From Kitagawia praeruptora (Eukaryota; Streptophyta; Magnoliopsida; Apiales; Apiaceae): a stretch of DNA of 64,000 nucleotides. The notes beneath the pieces are model-generated. The model was not told the DNA's origin. It searched no databases and saw only the letters and a program-made list of their open reading frames with translations. Every line of letters begins with the position of its first letter. Positions within the stretch are counted from its first letter, which is position 1. The translations under genes and the position numbers were made by a program. Below are positions 33,015-44,906 of the stretch, piece by piece. Location: positions 90,307,001 to 90,371,000 of the forward strand of contig CM075344.1 of NCBI GenBank assembly GCA_037693485.1, in the 5' to 3' direction.

Positions 33015-33534
33015 AGATGTTGTTGCATTACTTCTAAACCTATATAACTGAGCATTATTCACAAAGAGATGCAGAGAAATTGAGGAGTTTTATTAGTTTT
33101 ATATCAGTTGTCACTATATGTTACCATTTTCATCTAAAAATATGTAGTCACTCTATAACTAGAGATACCTTGAGGATAGGCAAGTTGTTAGTAAGGACAA
33201 AATAGGCAATAGGCTTGCAACAAGCAAACTGTATCATATTCTTGTATCACAATTTGCCAGTTAGTTACATGGTCCTAAATGATGAAATATTACAGGGGAA
33301 ATTCCAGCATTAGAAGCCATGTGGGCATTTGATGAATTGTCCTTCTGCATATTTTGTGATCAATTAAAGAACTAGCTCGTGTACTAGGATATCAACTGGT
33401 CTCCAGTGCAACTATTAGTTAATATGGCAGTTTGACACTAATATTGATTAGCTGGCTTGATCTTTATGATTAGATACAATTAAGTAGCACTTCCATTAGT
33501 GTTTTCTTTTGTGAACGTATTACATATATTTCAG

Positions 33535-33663
33535 GAGATCTCTGGTATGCCAACTTCGCTCAAGGAGTCTTCACAAAAGCTTGGTTCTCCTAAAGCAGGG
33601 ACTGCATCAAGCTCAGGCATGCAACTTGATAAAAATGAGAGTTTTCGAGCACTATTGGCTTGA
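33535..33663 (+). pseudogene. Last exon of small unknown gene; exons 1-2 deleted
   Basis: Matches exon 3 (54018-54146) of the intact gene in copy 2: acceptor TTTCAG, then EISGMPTSLKESSQKLG and on to SFRALLA and the stop. The sequence before it joins the region downstream of the tRNA directly to intron 2 at about 33090, so about 1.34 kb holding the promoter-proximal region, exon 1 and exon 2 is missing. The remnant has no start and is not expected to make protein. Confidence 0.85.
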
Positions 33664-34029
33664 ATTGTGTGTTAATGCTGGAGGATTGGCAGTTTTGTAG
33701 TGTGCTATTGATTATATATTGAAACCACCCTCCTTTAGCCCAAGGACACACTTTTCGACACAGTATATTAACTGAATAATCATATTCTTGTAATTTGCAG
33801 TTTTTATGTTTCTTATAAATTCATACAATATTTACCTGTTCGCCAGATTGTTTGGAATAATTAATTATTACATGCAACCGACTTGTTTAATTTATTGCTC
33901 TACCTTATTAAAAATGTTTGGATGACCGGAGGAAAGATCGTGAGTTGTGATATTTCAACCAAAAGAGTTTCTGTGCATAATCTGTTACGATTTTCTCTGA
34001 TTGTATGGGTATATCTATAGCACAACAGA

Positions 34030-36017
34030 GGGCTGTTCACGAACCAAGCCGAACGAGCTTTTCATCGAATCGAGCCGAGCTTTGCCCGAAACGAACCGAG
34101 CCGAGCTTTGGTCAACTCGAGCCGAGCTTTGGTCAACTCGAACCGAGCTGAGCTTTGACCGAGCTCGAGCCGCACGCGAGCTGTTCACGAACAACTCGAG
34201 CCGATCTCGAGCTCAAGCCGATCTCGAGCTGTTCACGAACGATTCTGAGTTCTGGAGATCCGTACAGATGTCAAGATATATATAATTTAATAATATTACC
34301 AAATTTTAAAAAATAAAAAATTAGTTTGGTTGGAGATCTTAGTAGATCACTATTATTTTGACTAGTACTAGTAACTAGTGTTTTGTCACGGATTGTTGTT
34401 TCCATTTTTTGAAAATCATTTCTCGACGATCCAACTGTACGGATGTCAATATATATCTAATTTAATGATATTCCCAAATTTTAAAAAAATAAAAAATTAT
34501 TTTGGTTGGAGATCTTAGTAGATCACTACTATTCCGACTAGAACTAGTAACTAGTGCTTATTCACATATTGTTGTTTCTATTTTATAAAAATTATTTCTT
34601 GACCATCCAACCGCACGGATGTCAATATATATCTAATTTAATGATATTCCAAAAATTTAAAAAAATTAAAAATTAATTTGGTTGGAGATCTTAGTAGATC
34701 ACTACTATTCCGACTAGAACTAGTAACTAGTGCTTATTCACATATTGTTGTTTCAATTTTATAAAAATTATTTCTCGACGATCCAACCGTACGGATGTCA
34801 ATATATATCTAATTTAATGATATTCCCAAATTTTAAAAAAATAAAAAATTAATTTGGTTGGAGATCTTAGTAGATCACTACTATTCCGACTAGAACTAGT
34901 AACTAGTGCTTATTCACATATTGTTGTTTCTATTTTTTAAAAATTATTTCTCGACGATCCAACCGTACGGATGTCAATATATATCTAATTTAATGATATT
35001 CCCAAATTTTAAAAAAAATAAAAAATTAATTTGGTTGGAGATCTTAGTAGATCACTACTATTCCGACTAGAACTAGTAACTAGTGCTTATTCACATATTG
35101 TTGTTTCTATTTTTTAAAAATTATTTCTCGACCATCCAACCGCGCGGATGTCAATATATATTTAATTTAATGATATTCCCAAATTTTAAAAAAATAAAAA
35201 ATTGATTTGGTTGGAGATCTTAGTAGATCACTACTATTCCGACTATAACTAGTAAATTGTGCTTATTCACATATTGTTGTTTCTATTTTATAAAAATTAT
35301 TTCTCGACGATCCAACCGTACGGATGTCAATATATATTTAATTTAATGATATTCCCAAATTTTAAAAAAAATAAAAAATTAATTTGGTTGGAGATCTTAG
35401 TAGATCACTACTATTCCGACTAGAACTAGTAACTAGTGCTTATTCACATATTGTTGTTTCTATTTTTTTAAAATTATTTCTCGACGATCCAACCGTACGG
35501 ATGTCAATATATATTTATTTTAATGATATTCACAAATTTTAAAAAAATAAAAAATTAATTTGGTCAGAGATCTTAGTAAATCGCTACTATTTTGACTAGT
35601 ACTAGTAACTAGTGCTTTGTCACGGATTGTTGTTTCTATTTTTTAAAAATTATTTCTCGACAATCCAACTGTACGCATGTCAATATATATTTAATTTAAT
35701 TATATTCCCAAATTTTAAGAAAATAATAATTATTTTATAATATTTTCAAAATATCTCAAATAATATAAAAATATTTTGATAAATTTTATTTTTTTTCGAG
35801 CTTTATCGAGCCGAGCCCGAGCCGAACGAGTTCGAGTCGATCTCGAACCGAGCTTGAATCGAACTCGAGCCGAGCTCGAGTCGAGCTCGTTTTCTTAACG
35901 AACATTTTTTCCGAGTTCGAGCTCGAGCTCGAGACCTTAATAAACCGAGCCGAGTCGAGTCCTTAACGAGCCGAGGTCGAGCTTGTTGACGAACAGCTCT
36001 GTTCGTGAACAGCTCTA
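34030..36017. mobile_element. TIR element (hAT-like MITE) filled with a satellite-like array
   Basis: 1988 bp element absent from copy 2, where the empty site near 54507 reads GCACAACAGACC. AACAGA flanks both sides (34024-34029 and 36018-36023). The ends are GGGCTGTTCACGAAC on the left and, inverted, TAGAGCTGTTCACGAAC on the right. The GAGCTGTTCACGAAC type of end and the many GAGCCGAGCT subterminal repeats are typical of non-autonomous hAT-like elements in plants; hAT target duplications are normally 8 bp, so the class is tentative. The centre is the tandem array described separately. No transposase. Confidence 0.78.
34270..35730. repeat. Tandem array, ~176 bp unit, about eight copies
   Basis: The phrase GATCTTAGTAGATCACTACT or a variant recurs at about 34335, 34511, 34687, 34863, 35040, 35217, 35393 and 35569, a steady spacing of 176-177 bp. 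Each unit also has GACTAGAACTAGTAACTAGT and CGACGATCCAACCGTACGG. Inner units are almost identical and the outermost ones are more diverged (TTTTGACTAGTACTAG), the pattern left by unequal crossover. The unit is AT-rich and non-coding. Confidence 0.93.
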
Positions 36018-36049
36018 AACAGACCTTGGTTTATACTGTATTTGTGAAG

Positions 36050-36963
36050 CTCTTGAATTGTACATTTATGGAATGTGCATATATTGAAAGACAACACCCA
36101 GAGCACCTACATGATACATTATAGATACACATAAAATCTGTACTGCGATGCACAAACTTCTTTTAATAAGATTTATTTTTATTTAATTTAATTGAAATTT
36201 TTAAACAAAAATTTTGATGGCTTAAATTTTTAATGATATGATTCATAATAATTATATAAATGTTGGCAATGATATTATAAAGAAAATATAAAAAAATAAT
36301 ATGTTTTAGATGAAAAAGTTGATTGGTTAATTATTAGTAATTAAAATATTATAATTTAATTTTATTAAATAAAATCGTCGTGATATAATTGGAAAAAAGA
36401 AAGGTTTTAGTCAGAAAATATATAAAAGTTAACGTATTTTAGCTGAAAAAGATAATTTGTTAGTTAAATAGTAATTTTACTATAAATATTTTATTTTATT
36501 AAATAAAATTCCCCGTAGTGTTTTTTATTAAAAGAGAATTTTTAGGTAGATAAAATATAAAAGATACTGTGTTTTACCAAGAAAATGGATTATTTATTAT
36601 AAATTGCAAAAGTAATATATTTAACTTGAAAAAGAAAATTGATTAGTTATTAAGGACTTTATTTGTAATTAAGTAAGAATAATTAAGTAAGAATACGAAG
36701 TACTATACCGATTAACCTAAATTTTAATGTTTCGGCTATATGAAATTTTAGGTAAATAAAATATAAAAAATAGTGTATTTTACCTAAAAAGGAAAATTGA
36801 TTAATTATTATAAATTTACAAAAGTAATATTTTTAACTTAAAAAAGAAAATTGATAAGTTATTAGAATGGATTTTATTTGTAATTAACTATGGTTAATTA
36901 AGTAAAAACATGAAGTACTATACCGATCAACCAAATTTTTAATGTTTCGGTTATTATAATATA
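36050..36963. other. AT-rich tail of duplicated block, no gene seen
   Basis: Matches about 54530-55434 of copy 2. It contains repeated phrases GAAGTACTATACCGAT and TTAATGTTTCGG, which are old Helitron 5'-end sequences in reverse orientation, so it is probably made of degraded Helitrons. Confidence 0.5.
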
Positions 36964-37129
36964 CTAGCTTATAACCCGTGCGATGCACGAATTTTTTTGA
37001 TATTTAATGAATTTTATTTTATGTTACAATTATATTTTTATATAATTATTATTTATAATTTTTTATTTTAATTTTAACTTAAATTATTTAATAAAAAATT
37101 AATTAATGATATCCATGGTTTAAAACTTA

Positions 37130-38734
37130 TCTATACTATTATATAAAAGCCGAAACATTAAAAGTTTGGTTAGTCGGTTGGTCGGTCGGTCGGTCGGTAC
37201 GGTACCTATTGATTTTACGTATTTACCCTTACTCAATTACTACTAACTAATCAATTTACTTTTCCAAATTAAACATATTATCTTTTCTGCTTTTCAAGAA
37301 TTAAATAATTTCCTTTTTCAAGTAAAATACAATATCTTTTATATTTTATCTAACTAAAATTTCTCCTTTATGAATCAATTTCTTTTTCAAGTCATATTAC
37401 CTTCTTTATTTTTCAATAATTAAATAATTTCCTTTTTCAGGTAAATTAGGATATCTTTTACATTTTATCTAACTAAAATTTCTCTTTTTTAAAAACACTA
37501 CCAGCAATTTTGTTTAATAAAATAACATAATTATATTATAATTACTATTAACTAATCAATTACCTTTTTCATTCAAAACGCGTTACCTTTTCTCTTTTCT
37601 CTAACTAAAATCTTTCTTTTTCCAATTATAACATTGACGGTTACCTTTTTCAGCCAAAACACGTTACCTTTTTTCTTTTCTCTTACTAAAACCTCCTTTT
37701 TTTTCCAATAATATCATGGGCATTTCTTTTTAATAAAAAAAATAATAATAATAATAATATTATAATACTAATAATTAACCAATTCAACTAAAATATATAA
37801 TCTTTTCTATTTTTTCTAATTAAATTCTCTTTTTTTCTAGAAATATAACGGGCAACATTAAATTTCTCAATTTCTAAAAACTATGAGCAATTTTATTTAG
37901 TAAAATAACATAATTAAATTATAATTACTATAAACTAATCAATTTTTTCTTATAAAATTCTTTTTTTTCTAGAAATATAACGGGCAACATTAATTTCTCA
38001 TTTTCTAAAAACTATGAGTAATTTTATTTAGTAAAATAACATAATTAAATTATAATTACTATAAACTAATCAATTACCATTTTCACATAAATCATGTCAT
38101 CTTCATGTTATCCTTACTTAATTATTTATAATTACTAATAACTAATAAATTTCCTTCTTCAGGTAAAACATGTTACCTTTTCTATTTTTCAATAACTAAT
38201 CTTTTATCACATAAAATATGAGAAATTCTTTCCTTTTTCACGTAAAATATGTTACATTTTCTATTTTTCAATAGCCAATTTTTTTAAACTTAAAATAGAG
38301 TTTATCTAGCTAAAATTTTTCTTTTCTAAAAAAACTATGAGCATTTATGTTTAATAAAATAACATATTATAATTACTAATGATTAACCAATTACCATTTT
38401 CAGCTAAAATACATTATCTTTCTATCTTTTTTTTATTTTTTCAAAAAAACCTATTTTGTTTGGTTTATTTAAGTGCAATAAAATAATAACCATATTATAA
38501 CTAATAACTAACCGATTACGTTTTTCAGCTAAAATATTTCATCTTTTCAATATTTTCAAACTAAAATCTATCATTTTCTAAAAATATCACGGACAACATA
38601 TATATAATTATATCAGAACATATTTTTCTAAAATTTTAAGCCAAGAAAGTTTATGTTTTAAAATTTTTAATTCAAAAAAAAAAATATTCTGTTATATTAA
38701 AGAATATCTGTGCATCGCACGGGTTTTAAGCTAG
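37130..38734 (+). mobile_element. Non-autonomous Helitron, plus strand, nested
   Basis: 1605 bp with 5' end TCTATACTATTATATAAAAG followed by CCGAAACATT, and 3' end GTGCATCGCAC hairpin, GGGTTTTAAG and CTAG. It is inserted between A (37129) and T (38735). The ends are nearly the same as those of the surrounding Helitron but in the opposite orientation. A GGTCG microsatellite follows the 5' end (about 37178-37198). The interior is AT-rich with repeated 'AGCTAAAAT...TTACCTTTT' phrases and has no ORF. Confidence 0.85.
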
Positions 38735-40640
38735 TATGATAAAATTTTAAAATAAATATATCGTTCATGGAATTCGAACCTTGAAATTTTAGTAAATTAA
38801 TTTAATCATATACTATATCTAATCATTAGATCTAACGGTTCTGGTTTTTTTCTAAAAATATAACGGTTATTATTAGTAGTATACAAATTTCTATTATATT
38901 TTGTTAGTTATTAGAAGATAAGGTGTGGTATTTTTGGGTATATATTAATTATTGTAATATTATGTTTTAAAATAAAAGTTAACGTATTTAAACTGGGAAA
39001 AAATATTATTGATTGGAAGATACAAATTTATAAAAATATAATAAAATTTCATTGTGTTATAAATAAAATTTATTGATATGGCGTTTCTTTTATAATGTTA
39101 TAAATTTTATTTAATATTACAATTGTGTTTTGTATAATCATTATTTTTTATGATTTTAAAGGAAATATTAATAATTGGAAGATATGATACGGTTGATGTT
39201 TTTGGTGTTTATAAAAGGTAATATCTTCAACTAAAAGTAAATGTGAAAAAGTAAATCGACTAATTACCATTAATTATTTTATGTTATTATTTATTTTAGG
39301 TGTTTTAAAATTAAAATTTTAAAATAAATACATGGTTCATGGAATTCGAACCTTGAAATTTTAGTAAATTAATTTAATCATATACTATATCTAATCATTA
39401 GATCTAACGGTTTTGATTGTTTTCTAAAAATATAACGCTTATTATTCATAGTATATGGATTTCTATTATATTTTTTTAGTTATTAGAAGATAAGGTGTGA
39501 TATTTTTGGGTATATATTAATTATTGCAATATTATATTTTAAACTAAAAGTTAACGTGTTTAAATTGAGAAAAAATATTATTGATTGGAAGATACAAATT
39601 TATAAAATTATAATAAAATTTCATTGTGTTATAAATAAAATTTATTGATATGGTGTTTCTTTTATTATGTTATAAATTTTATTTAATATTACAATTATAT
39701 TTTGTATAATCATTATTTTTTATGATTTTAAAGGAAATATTAATGATTGAAAGATATGACATGGTTGATGTTTTTAGGTGTTTATAAAAGGTAATATCTT
39801 CAACTAAAAGTAAATGTGAAAAAGTAAAATTATACTAATGTTTCCTTATAAATAAAAAAGGTACATGTTTTAATTCGAAAGGAAATATTATTGATTGGAA
39901 GATATGATAGATTGATGTTTTTAGGTGTTTGTAAAAGGTAATAACTTCAACTAAAAGTAAATGTGAAAAAGACAATAGACTAATTTCCATTATTTATTTT
40001 ATGTTATCATTTATTTGAGGTATTTTAATATTATTGATATCAAATATATTTTTCTTTTTAATGAAGGGTAAATAAGTAAAGTCACGAAGTACCAAAAAAC
40101 ATAAATAAATGTATTGATATGGTGTTTCTTTTATTATGTTATAAAATTTATTTAATATTGCAATTATGTTTTGTATAATCAATATTTTTTATGATTTTAA
40201 AGAAAATATAAATGATTGGAAGATATGATACGGTTGATGTTTTTAGGTGTTTATAAAGGTAATATCTTCAACTAAAAGTAAATGTGAAAAAGTAAATAGA
40301 TTAATTACCATTAATTATTTTATGTTATTATTTATTTTAGGTGTTTTAATATTATAGATATCGAATATATTTTTCTTTTTAATAAAAAATTAAACTAATG
40401 TTTCCTTATAAATAAAAAAGGTAACATGTTTTAATTCAAAAAAAATATTATTGATTGGAAGATATGATACGATTGATGTTTTTAAGTGTTTGTAAAAGGT
40501 AATAAATGTGAAAAGGGCAATTGAATAATTACCATTAATTATTTGATGTTATTATTTATTTTAGGTGTTTTAATATTATTGATATTAAATATATTTTTTT
40601 TAATGAAGGGTAAATAAGTAAATTCATGAAGTACCAAAAA
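38735..40640. repeat. Tandem and interspersed repeats inside the Helitron
   Basis: A unit of about 575 bp occurs twice in tandem, starting at about 38741 and 39317 with AAAATTTTAAAATAAATA and GTTCATGGAATTCGAACCTT. After it, a shorter phrase (GATATGATACGGTTGATGTT then TTAGGTGTTTATAAAAGGTA) recurs near 39180, 39757, 39905, 40225 and 40465. All are AT-rich and non-coding. Confidence 0.75.
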
Positions 40641-40702
40641 ACTGGTACCAGAAAACAGGTACCAAAACTTTCAATGTTTCGGAATTTATATAATAGTATA
40701 GA

Positions 40703-41587
40703 TAGCTTATAGCCCGTGCGATGCACGAGTAATATCTGTATATTTTTTAGCTTATTATTCATTATTTATGGGAGTAGTTTATAAGATAATTTTGATGTTT
40801 AATAATAATAGGATGAAAATAGATAATACTAAATTTTAATTGTAATATATTGTTGACGGAAATCGAATCTTGAATTTCGGGAGTAGTTAGTAAGATAACA
40901 TAGATGTTTAATGATAATATGCTGATGACGGGATTCGAAATTTGAACCTATTGAAATAATTTAAATATTAAAAAAGATTATCATTTTAATTTTACATCCA
41001 ACGATTCTTATTAATTTATCACAAAATCCAATAATTATTATTGAATGTACCAAAAAGTGTATCAAACTAACAACCAACCAATTTACCTATAATATTTATA
41101 GATATAACAAAACCGAGGCAATCAATAGGTGATATGGCAAATGTATGGCAGCTAAAAATTTATTTTATCTATCAAAATTTATAATTTCTTCCACACAAGT
41201 TGTGGTTAGAGAAAAGTATTATTTTATAGAAATTATTAATTAATTGAATATTAATTTATTAATGGTATTTGAGTGAATATTAAGAAGTACATCTATACTT
41301 TTTTTTTTGAGGGTTACATCTATACTTAAATGTTAAACATCTTTATACATTGATTTATATCACAAATAATGTAATAAATATGAATAATCTGTTCTTTCAT
41401 ATTTGAATATATTGATGGGAATTACAATAAAATCTTGCTAAATTAATAACCTAATAATTTTTTTTGGTCCAAATTTGGAAAATATAATAAAAACTCTTTA
41501 TTATATTTTCCTCTTTTATTAAAGAATAAAGAGGGAGTTGGCTTGTTGCCTAAGACGAGATCTTTCTCATCTCTCTCCTTATAGTCT
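40703..41587. other. Junction between duplication copies, no gene
   Basis: Begins with another minus-strand Helitron 3'-end-like sequence (AGCTTATAGCCCGTGCGATG at about 40704), directly abutting the 5' end of the preceding Helitron. From about 41440 on, T-rich DNA leads into the 5' UTR of the second proteasome gene. The DNA from about 41440 to 41587 (with CTTTATTAAAGAATAAAGAG) is the putative promoter of copy 2 and has no match upstream of copy 1. Confidence 0.5.
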
Positions 41588-41663
41588 CTCAAATCTCTCT
41601 CAACGCACACAAACACAAAAGGCAAAGCAAAGAAAAGCGAATTAGATCAAAGGCAAGGGAGAG

Positions 41664-44050
41664 ATGGCAAGATACGACAGAGCAATCACCGTGTTTTCAC
41701 CGGACGGTCATCTATTTCAGGTGGAATACGCCCTGGAAGCTGTCCGTAAAGGTAACGCCGCCGTGGGCGTTAGAGGTACCGATACTATCGTTCTCGGTGT
41801 TGAGAAAAAATCCACTGTCAAACTTCAGGACTCTAGGTATCTTATATCTTATTTATACACATCTGTTTCATTATATTCATATTCTTTGTATGTTTTCGAT
41901 TGGGAAAATTAGGGGTTTCCAGATTGAAACACTCCTTTGAATGTGTTTATTTTAGTTTTTCCATACTTATAGTTATTGGACTGTAACTATAATTCTAGAC
42001 CTAGCCGACTGTGCTATCTATCCTGATTACTACTTAGTGCTCCATTCATATCTAATGTATCATAATTTATACATATGTTATGTTAATATGCAGTATCTGA
42101 TATATGTACTTGTAGAAGCACAGTAACACCTTAAAAGAAATGTTTTGTTTTAAAGATACAACACTACTTATTCGGTGGAAGCATGAAAATAATATGCTTT
42201 ATACTATCAAATTGGACTTCAAAGGGTAAAGACCATGCTTATCCAGTGTTTGAGATTCCTTTATCGCCAGCATGAAAATAATAGGCTTTATACTATCAAA
42301 TTGGGCTTCAAAGGGTAAAGACCAAGCTTATCCAGTGTTTGAGATTCCTTTATCGCCTATATCGTACTCTCGTTAATACTTAGGTGGTTGTTGCTAATAT
42401 GTTTCGTGTTACAAATCACCTGTTGGTCCTGTAGAGGTTAATAATATGTCAGCCTAGTCTCAAGGTGAAATGTAACTGAACCTCTAACCACTTGTGCAAG
42501 CTATAGGGTGTCAAAAAATATTGTGAATTAGTGTTCTCTTTTCTTCCAACTATAATAGACACCAATTGAATAAGTTTGTATAGAGGAGCACGTGGGTCAA
42601 TTGAATAGATAGGAGTTGAAGTATTCTTTCTCTGATATTACGCTAATTGCTTACTGCTAACAAAGAGGAAAGTTTTTCTTGCTGTTGTTCGAGGGTGACT
42701 AATGACTTAAAGTTTCTGCTTGACTAAATTTGTCAAATGTTATGATACTGTAGGAGATACATTTTTCTTGCAATTTATTACATCCACGCATCTGACATTC
42801 TATACATTTTCTTTTCTTGGCTACGTATGTATCCTTGTTGTTGCAGATCTGTGAGGAAGATTGTAAATCTGGATGATCACATTGCTTTGGCCTGTGCTGG
42901 GCTTAAAGCTGATGCGCGAGTTCTTATTAACCGGGCACGTATAGAATGCCAAAGCCATAAGCTTACTGTTGAAGATCCAGTTACTGTGGAGTATATTACC
43001 CGTTACATAGCTGGTCTTCAACAAAAGTATACTCAAAGTGGTGGTGTTAGGCCATTTGGCCTTTCAACTTTAATTGTTGGATTCGACCCACACACTGGTG
43101 TGCCAGCACTGTACCAGACTGATCCTTCAGGTACCTTTTCAGCTTGGAAAGCTAATGCTACTGGTAGAAACTCCAACTCGATGAGAGAGTTTTTGGAAAA
43201 GAATTATACAGAGACTTCTGGTCAGGACACCTTGAAACTTGCTATTCGTGCACTGCTTGAAGTAAGTATATGCTGCCTGCATTCCATTTTGAAGTACAAA
43301 TGCTGTATTGCCTTTATAAATTCTGTTTGCAGCCTTATCACACTTGTTTTTATGAATGCTGGTGGTATATTGCTATAATATGCACTAAACAATTATATTT
43401 CTTTATTTATGCTATAGCTGATGCAGCACAAACAGGTGCCAAGAATGGTGCAAGTGTGAAACTAAGAACCATTTCCTTTATCGCATTCTTTATTTAAAGT
43501 TTTTATCTTCGAAAAGAGCTGCCTATGCTTGCAGTTGCTATTAAAATCAATAACAAGCTGCTCTCAAGTTTTTAAAAGTAGATGATGTTTAAATATCTAA
43601 TAAACTAAGTAGTACTTGTCAGTATATTCATTAGTCTAAGTTGGACAAAGTCATAAGATATGTGGTATAATTGGTGGAAGTGGAGTAAAATGTTGTCACT
43701 TTACAGGCTTACAGCTACCATAATGTAATTATTGTTGAAATTTGTTGTAAGTTAGCTATATGAGTGGTATTGTTGTATTTTGAAATTGCTGTTTTCTACT
43801 TGGGCAATGTCATCGCTCTCATTACTGTTTTCAATGTCAGCTTCTTAACATCATCAAATTAATTGTGCCTCTTCTATGTCGAATCTAGGTTGTGGAGAGT
43901 GGAGGGAAAAACATAGAAGTTGCAGTTATGACAAGGGATAAGGGTCTTCGTCAGCTTGATGAAGCAGAAATTGACACCATTGTGGCAGAGATTGAAGCTG
44001 AGAAGGAGGCTGCAGAAGCTGCAAAGAAGGGCCCTTCTAGGGAGACTTGA
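41664..44050 (+). CDS. PAD1: 20S proteasome subunit alpha type-7, copy 2
   Basis: Exons 41664-41836, 42847-43261 and 43889-44050 join in frame to 249 residues identical to the copy at 255. Splice sites are unchanged. Intron 1 is 89 bp longer because of a tandem duplication starting AGCATGAAAATAATA (about 42180-42358). The same 5' UTR-like sequence (CTCAACGCACACAAACAC) precedes the start, but further upstream DNA differs from copy 1. Both copies look fully functional, so gene dosage may be doubled if the duplication is real. Confidence 0.95.
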
Positions 44051-44875
44051 GTCTACTTTAATTTCCCTTCAATTGACATTTCATTTTGAATATGTATTCT
44101 GAACTTGTGACATTGTGGTTGGGGCTCGTGTTTTAGATTTACAGTGTCATGTTTTAAGCTGTTGGGCTAGTATCAAGCTTGCAAATTAATTATTGATGCA
44201 GTGTCATTTGTTTAATCATACATATAGCTTATTAAAAAAGATTGCTGTTTCTTTTTTAAAAAGCCCAGACAAATGTTATATATAGAATGGATTAACCTTA
44301 TCACACTTTCCAACTAAAATACATATGTAGAACCCCATTCCCTATGTGAATACTTATATAGAATTTAGCAAAAAAAAAAAAAATACTTATATAGAATGAA
44401 ATAACATTCATCAAACTTTGCAACTAAAATACTATTGCATAGACAATACAGTAGAGCCCCAGTGGAATAGTTATTACTTTAGGTCTATATGTTCCTGAGT
44501 CGAAATCTTTTATATTAGTTTTGTAGCCGCTAAAATATGTAGTAATATTGTAATAATAGGAATAAGTATCAAGATCATCATCCGTTTTATTTAAATATAT
44601 CAAGTGAGTCATTTATTTTAAAAATGACTCAATTTAGTAACTATTTTTAAAATTTGTATCAAGAATATCATTTGGTAATCACAAAAATGATAATAATTTT
44701 CAACTTTTAAATGATTAATATGATATAAATTTTCAAGTTGATGACTAAATTGACCATTTTTACAATGAATAACTCATTTGATATATTTGAATGAAACGAG
44801 TTATGATTATGATATTTATCCCAGTAAAGTTTCCTAAATTTTCAGAAGATATACGTTATATATATATTTATATTA
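44051..44875. other. 3' UTR and AT-rich spacer, no gene seen
   Basis: Equivalent of 2553-3926 without the MITE, and about 75 bp shorter just after the 3' UTR. It ends at a TA-rich run next to the LINE poly(A). Confidence 0.6.
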
Positions 44876-44906
44876 TTTTTTTTTTGAAACTCAAATTTTC
44901 ATTCAA

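Larger units (their letters stand above)
181..36963 (+). repeat. Tandem duplication, copy 1 (inflated by insertions)
   Basis: First copy of a direct duplication. Collinear homology with copy 2 starts at the shared TCTCAAATCTCTCTCAACG near 181 / 41588. It covers the proteasome gene, the LINE, the flanking AT-rich DNA with a Stowaway MITE, the tRNA-Ile, the last exon of a small gene and the AT-rich tail up to the Helitron 3' end at 36964. The homology is interrupted by elements absent from copy 2, at about 2803-3266, 8214-23516, 26274-32828 and 34030-36017. Aligned stretches look about 97-99% identical by eye; I did not compute this. Confidence 0.9.
36964..40702 (-). mobile_element. Non-autonomous Helitron, minus strand
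   Basis: 3739 bp. Its minus-strand 5' end is TCTATACTATTATATAAATT (from 40702) and its 3' end has the hairpin CGTGC-ATC-GCACG followed by a terminal CTAG at 36964. The flanking bases are A at 36963 and T at 40703. A plus-strand Helitron of the same family sits inside it (37130-38734), leaving about 2.1 kb of its own sequence, mostly AT-rich tandem repeats. No coding region. Confidence 0.78.

Noticed and set aside
34001..34285. 94-codon frame rich in repeated ELWSTR-like units
   Set aside because: It comes from the subterminal GAGCCGAGCT repeats of the TIR element; not a protein gene.
34270..35730. CRISPR-like array because of regular spacing
   Set aside because: The whole 176 bp unit repeats with no unique spacers, in a plant nuclear setting; it is a tandem satellite.
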